From Capitella teleta (lineage: Eukaryota > Annelida > Polychaeta > Capitellidae), in NCBI GenBank assembly GCA_000328365.1, contig KB293638.1, forward strand, positions 150,808-214,807: DNA of 64,000 nt, read 5' to 3'. The notes beneath the pieces were generated by a model. That model did no database searches. It was not told where the DNA came from and saw only the letters and a program-made list of their open reading frames with translations. Position 1 is the stretch's first letter; every line of letters starts with the position of its first letter. This document shows, piece by piece, positions 59,286-64,000 of this stretch. A program made the position numbers and the translations under genes.

Positions 59286-60736
59286 ATTTTTGGACCTTAG
59301 TCCATCCCAGCAGCGAAATTGTCTCGCTCTCGTTGGTTTGTTGTTCGAAAACAGAAGCTGACTTCCTGACAGGAAACGAAGGCGTCGCTCACAGAAATGA
59401 TCGCAAGCGAAAAAAAAGACTTTTGTCAAATTAATCATAACGCACTAAAAATCATAACGTCACTTTTGTCATTACGTAATAATGGAAATCATTGATTGGG
59501 CGACCAGGCAACATTCATAATGCAACATTCATAATGCACTCATTGGCCACGCTGTTCGCGGTTTATAGTTTGAAAGCGACCTGCGAAGAGGAATATTTAT
59601 TATTGTGACTAATCTCTTTCCATTATGATTATGCTCACAGAAATATGCTTCTTTTATCGTAACGTGTGTCTATTGTTCTGCTTCAACCAGAATGAATGGA
59701 GATCTGGCACATGCATGCAATATCTGTCCCGGTCAGACGACCAATGTCGGTCGGTATATTTGACGGAAACCCAAGTGAAAAGGTCAATCTGCACATCAAA
59801 AGATGACAAATAAATGAATGCAAACATGAGTTGTGATATTTGCCTTTTTTATTTCTATTGACAGCCGTGATATTGACAATTAGTAATAATTGTATCGATG
59901 ATGCTTGATATCAAACCTATATAATTATAGCACTATATGTAAGAGTTTTTGTACGGAAGTTCATTAAAAAAAAAAAAATCAAAAGACGGTACATTTGTAA
60001 TTAACATGGAATGAGTAATTAATAAGAATAAGCTATAGAAGACAGACCACTCGCATGCTATACCACACCCGTGGAGCGACAATCAGAGGGATCTATAGGC
60101 CTACTGAGTACTCACTGAGTATTCATCCCAGAGCAGATTGCCTTCGCCAAAGATGCACTCTGGGATACGTGCAGATCACAAGAGGTTGTTGACCTTAAAG
60201 GCCCACACTGTGACAGTCAGGTGAAGTCTCTGAAACGCCACAGAAATTAATTAATTAATTACACAAAACAAACACGACACCAATCATTGCTGTGGATTAT
60301 GGAAGCCTCATAAATGGTGAAGATTGCTGATGCGTCGGTAAAAACTAAAGCGACCTTCTGTTCATTTCGAAACCTTTTTGCGTTTGGCTCTTGTGGATAC
60401 AAATGTGGAAATGATCTGTCAGCTGTGAATATGATTAAAGATAAATTATGATTTTCCTACCGAGACACGCAGAGGAGGTTGCAACTAGAGGAAAAATAAG
60501 AATTCTGTAAGCGCTACTCACTGCAGCTTTTCGAAATAACTACTTGTTTGTGAAACATTCGTCGATGACGTCACAGAAATCGAGATCGAAAAGAAAGCGA
60601 GATTTTAAAACCGATCAATGCACAGACGAATTAAAGTAGAAGAGATCCAAGCAGAGATCCTTGGATGATGTCAATTGTAACTGCAACAATTTATTGTCAC
60701 CGAGAGCGTGACATTGAATCGTGATTGCTATATATA

Positions 60737-61404
60737 CAGAGTGGGCCAAAAGTAGTATATTTATTCGACGTTAATTGAAGATTTCAAAGCTCATAAATGG
60801 TGCTGCGCATTTCTGAGAGAATGTTACGATAAGATAAAATAAATGAATGCTTGGTAATATATTGTTAATCTAGCATATCATGCTGCTCTTCCTATTATTT
60901 CTATTCCAATTTCATCAACATTTATGCCGACCCATCTCAATCAATAGAGTGCACTCATCATTCTGCGATATTTCCACTTTTGGCGGCAAACAGGGCCCCA
61001 AACCATGGATAAGCCTCATTGAACGCATGATTAAGGCAACGCTCTCGTTCTATTGTTTTGTTTGAGAGTGCTATTGTTGTGACGGTAGCACTAATGTTTA
61101 TCACTTACAGTCAAAAGAAACCAGAGAGTTTGTATTGAAGCGCCATACAAGAGATGACATTTCTTAATGATCGTTCAGTGGCCCACCTGATTTGGCTCTC
61201 TTCGCAATCACTCACCACTCGCATTTAAATGTTCCATCCTCATTCAAAATTGACTTTTTATTTGATTTCTTTGCATATATCGACGCAGAATAACATAGTC
61301 AATCCAGACCAGGTAGTTATATTTTGGAATAATTCATACATTTGAGCAAATTTTAGATTTATGTTTTTAACATGGAGTAGATAGACTACTTTTGGCCCAC
61401 TCCG
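60737..61404. mobile_element. Degraded mariner-like element or derivative with inverted repeats
   Basis: Left end CAGAGTGGGCCAAAAGTAGT and right end (reverse complement) CGGAGTGGGCCAAAAGTAGT match at 19 of 20 positions, with weaker similarity for about 14 bp more. GAGTGGGCCAAAA is a typical Tc1/mariner-type terminus. TA precedes the left end; the right flank is TT, so the expected TA duplication is not intact. The 668-bp interior has no recognisable transposase. Confidence 0.7.
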
Positions 61405-61655
61405 TTTCCATGTAGGCCCTACATGTAATTTATATGTAGCTACATAAAGATATTCGATATTGATGCCGCCAGATGAATCGAGCTATCGAAGGGGAGAAAA
61501 AATATGCATGTAATAAACGGACGGTAATTTCCGGTGAACCCCGGTATAATTTGAGATGATAAGTCACATCTTGATGTGGCATTTCTTAGTAGTATTAAAA
61601 TTATTTAAATTCATTTGGGGTGGAGATAAATTCAGATGTAAGGTGGCGGCGGTTA

Positions 61656-61870
61656 CTATAAAACAGGAAATTTCCGCGTACTGCAATTTTCGCGGTTTTA
61701 TGACTGAGACCTTAATTTATTCGCGGCACCGATTATTCGCGGTCGTGCGTATAGGATCATATGGTATAAGATTACCCAGAAATATTTCGCGGGCATCTAA
61801 TTTTCACGGTCGACCGTGACCGCAAATATAGCGAAAATTTCATGCGGCGCGAAAATTTCTTGTTCTACAG
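61656..61870. mobile_element. 215-bp TA-flanked MITE
   Basis: The ends CTATAAAACAGGAAATTT... and the reverse complement CTGTAGAACAAGAAATTT... are imperfect inverted repeats (18 of 23), and TA flanks both sides (61654-61655, 61871-61872). The interior repeats TTCGCGG-like words. Confidence 0.6.
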
Positions 61871-61934
61871 TATTGGACACATTCGGAATTTCACGGTAAC
61901 ACGCAGTACATGCGTTAATTATAATCCTGAAGTA

Positions 61935-62040
61935 ATACATACTATCATGGCAGATATGATATATGATATACATACAATTGTGGTATATATGATATATGAT
62001 ATACATACTATCATGACATATAAATTATGATATGTGACAT
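61935..62040. repeat. Imperfect tandem tract of ATATGATATACATAC words
   Basis: TATGATATATGATATACATAC recurs with variations at least three times. It is low-complexity, AT-rich and partly palindromic. Confidence 0.6.
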
Positions 62041-62269
62041 GATGTTATATCCTCAGACGTTGGATGAGCCGGGATATTTATTAATTCATTATACATTATT
62101 ATTATTAATATTTAGTTTTTATTTATTTTTTTGCCTTGTTACTCTTCACACTAGAATGCAAAATAATAAAATATCCCGTTTTTGGTACTCGGAATTAGGA
62201 ATTCTTGAACAATTCCTGTGTGCTCTAAATTAGGCCTTAACGTGTATGTCCACTGTTTAGTAATTACCA

Positions 62270-62333
62270 AATTTCAAGGTCACATTTTGTGGTTATAGAG
62301 TATTCTACAACCACAATATGTGACCTTGAAATT
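62270..62333. repeat. Hairpin: 30-bp inverted repeat around a 4-bp loop
   Basis: AATTTCAAGGTCACATTTTG...and its near-exact reverse complement (CAATATGTGACCTTGAAATT) are separated by a few bases. It may be a small foldback element or an RNA hairpin. Confidence 0.75.
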
Positions 62334-62780
62334 GTGAAACTGGGAAATCAAAATGTACACATCGTACATGTAACAAAGGAATTGTGTACACAAGTACGTA
62401 ATATGCTATTACTCATAAATTATGCTTATAAACACGTATAGCATGTAAATCATAACATTAATTTCAGATATACACATTTGTAATTCATAAAGAAACAAGG
62501 ATCAGAGAGAAAGAGAGAGAACAAAATATATGCGCATGCACGGATCGAGAGAGGAAATAAAAGGGAAATATTAATAAATTCAATTGTATAAAGCAAATAA
62601 ACATCAAATATGAATCGGTTGTGTTGATAGGTGGCGCACCTCATCTTGATAATTGATGCTCCCTTTTAAGCTCAAACATCGAATGATTTGTTAACGATTT
62701 TATATAAAGCATTCAACCTCTGCTACAATGGCGGCATCTTCATAAATATATCCCCAGCGATCGACATGACATAATAGGGT

Positions 62781-62830
62781 NNNNNNNNNNNNNNNNNNNN
62801 NNNNNNNNNNNNNNNNNNNNNNNNNNNNNN
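62781..62830. other. Assembly gap (N run)
   Basis: 50 undetermined bases hiding the left end of the second TTAA element. Confidence 1.
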
Positions 62831-63485
62831 GATGATTCTTATGCCTGGCTCACACAAGGAATATCATCGCTAACGATTTCGCGGGAGATATAATGCTAAT
62901 TAGGCGTGACGTCAGTCGCTGTGATGAAACACCGAGTTCCCCATCTTTTACAATGGGCCTCGTCATATCAGCGTGTCCTGCGACTAAACCCCTTGATATT
63001 TTTTTATTTTCTTTTCGGAAATAGATAGAATAATCATTTTGCCACCAGTCAGGCGCAAAAAAAAAAATATTTTTCGCTATTTTTCTTATTTTAACAAGCG
63101 ATTTTCTAGGACACCTACCACGTTTCTCATCCTGAAACAGTAAAAAGGTCAGCCAGAGTGCACCACGCATGCGCTTTCGTTTCGTAAACAACAAAGATGT
63201 CCTTTTATGGCGAAGATGCTCTGCTCTGATTGGCTGAAATCGATAGCTTCACGAGGGGAACGGAACCAATCAGCCATCAGCCAAACCAAGTCATCAGCTG
63301 ACGTTTGCCTCCTATACTTCGCAATGGAAGCCATTCTCCCATAGGCGCAATGCTAACCCCGATATTCGGAATGCATTATTTCCTTACGCTTGCATCCAGG
63401 CAGGGTGTTCTTGGCGCGGAATGCTATCAATTGGTGCTATGAGTCAATAGAACATCACTTAAAATTTAGTTCCCCATCCCTTTAA
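62831..63485. mobile_element. Second copy of the TTAA-flanked element, left end lost in the gap
   Basis: Nearly identical along its length to 47020-47677: shared CGCTAACGATTTCGCGGGAG, GATGAAACACCGAGTTCCCC and the right terminus AGTTCCCCATCCCT followed by TTAA. Differences are scattered substitutions and small indels (e.g. poly-A length), so the two copies are young relative to each other. Confidence 0.85.
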
Positions 63486-64000
63486 CTTTGGAGATTTGTT
63501 TTCCTTTTTTCCCCAAATTTTTCTCTTCCTTTTTTTTTCTTTTCATAATGGATTATTATAATAATTATCCATAATACTATAATATCTGTTGGATTCTTCT
63601 GCACGTACAATTAATGCATGGTGATAAACCTGACGATTATAATTTAATTGTGATCGAGGTTCTATTTAAAGAATTAAGTGGAATTTCTTCGGGCGGAAAC
63701 ATACGTGGACGCTCGACAGCCGCTGTGTGAATTTTGCACACTTTACTTGGGGGCCTGACAGGAACTTCATTTGCTTTGGGAAATATGACGAAAAGATAAA
63801 ATTACAGCTTTAATAATAAACTATGGTTAAAGGATGGGTTGATTTCAAGTCACGAATCCTTGAAATTGAAAACAAAATAAGATGGAACGATAATTCGGAT
63901 GTTCAATTACACTCTGACACGTGTGTTAAGTTAAATCAGTCGCTAATTAACAATACTGCCACAACATTACGCGATGGTTTCTCGGCAATCGCGACGTAAA

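Larger units (their letters stand above)
59286..64000. other. Intergenic upstream of CCDC50, rich in inverted-repeat elements
   Basis: It should hold the CCDC50 promoter near 59286-59500. Beyond that I see a mariner-like inverted-repeat element, a 215-bp TA-flanked MITE, an ATATGATATACATAC-type tandem tract (about 61935-62040), a hairpin at 62270-62333, a gap, and a second TTAA element. No exon is recognised. Confidence 0.45.

Overview
The window is animal nuclear DNA. The genes are split by GT-AG introns, many unusually short (about 48-60 nt), and the proteins are metazoan families: a DEG/ENaC sodium channel, FBXL16, a CARD adaptor and CCDC50. Base composition is AT-rich, with homopolymer runs, microsatellites, a LINE, a tRNA-derived SINE and several short inverted-repeat elements. 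I cannot name the phylum from the sequence. Three runs of N (9917-10121, 21034-21083, 62781-62830) mark assembly gaps.

Layout. 1-964 (+): 3' end of an unrecognised charged, Lys-rich protein. 2849-5566 (+): an intronless 905-residue multi-pass membrane protein I do not recognise. 6903-9111 (+): FBXL16. 13673-18494 (-): POLR3H (Pol III subunit RPC8), seven exons. 18.5-28 kb: gene-poor, with a SINE, a decayed partial copy of the ENaC gene carrying a tiny inverted-repeat insertion, and LINE fragments. 28120-33351 (-): a DEG/ENaC channel, eleven exons, whose 1.7-kb tenth exon adds roughly 530 extracellular residues to the family fold. 35274-38334 (+): SCO1. 42183/43432-44665 (+): a CARD protein with a 27-nt microexon. 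48457-50070 (+): microsomal epoxide hydrolase. 50716-51247 (-) and 51576-52725 (+): an MRPL51-like mitoribosomal protein and the ceramide-1-phosphate transfer protein CPTP, head to head. 53395-59285 (-): CCDC50, thirteen exons. 59.3-64 kb: intergenic, rich in inverted-repeat elements.

The genes do not form a pathway. They are mostly housekeeping (Pol III, cytochrome oxidase assembly, mitoribosome, lipid transfer, xenobiotic hydrolysis) plus three probable lineage-specific products. The items most worth following are the ENaC channel with its giant extracellular insert (which also contains a furin-like site), the intronless membrane protein, and the CARD protein with an unrecognised C-terminal module. 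Exon models were built by hand from splice signals, reading phase and protein families; most close in frame exactly. ENaC exon 7 is uncertain by one base at one edge.
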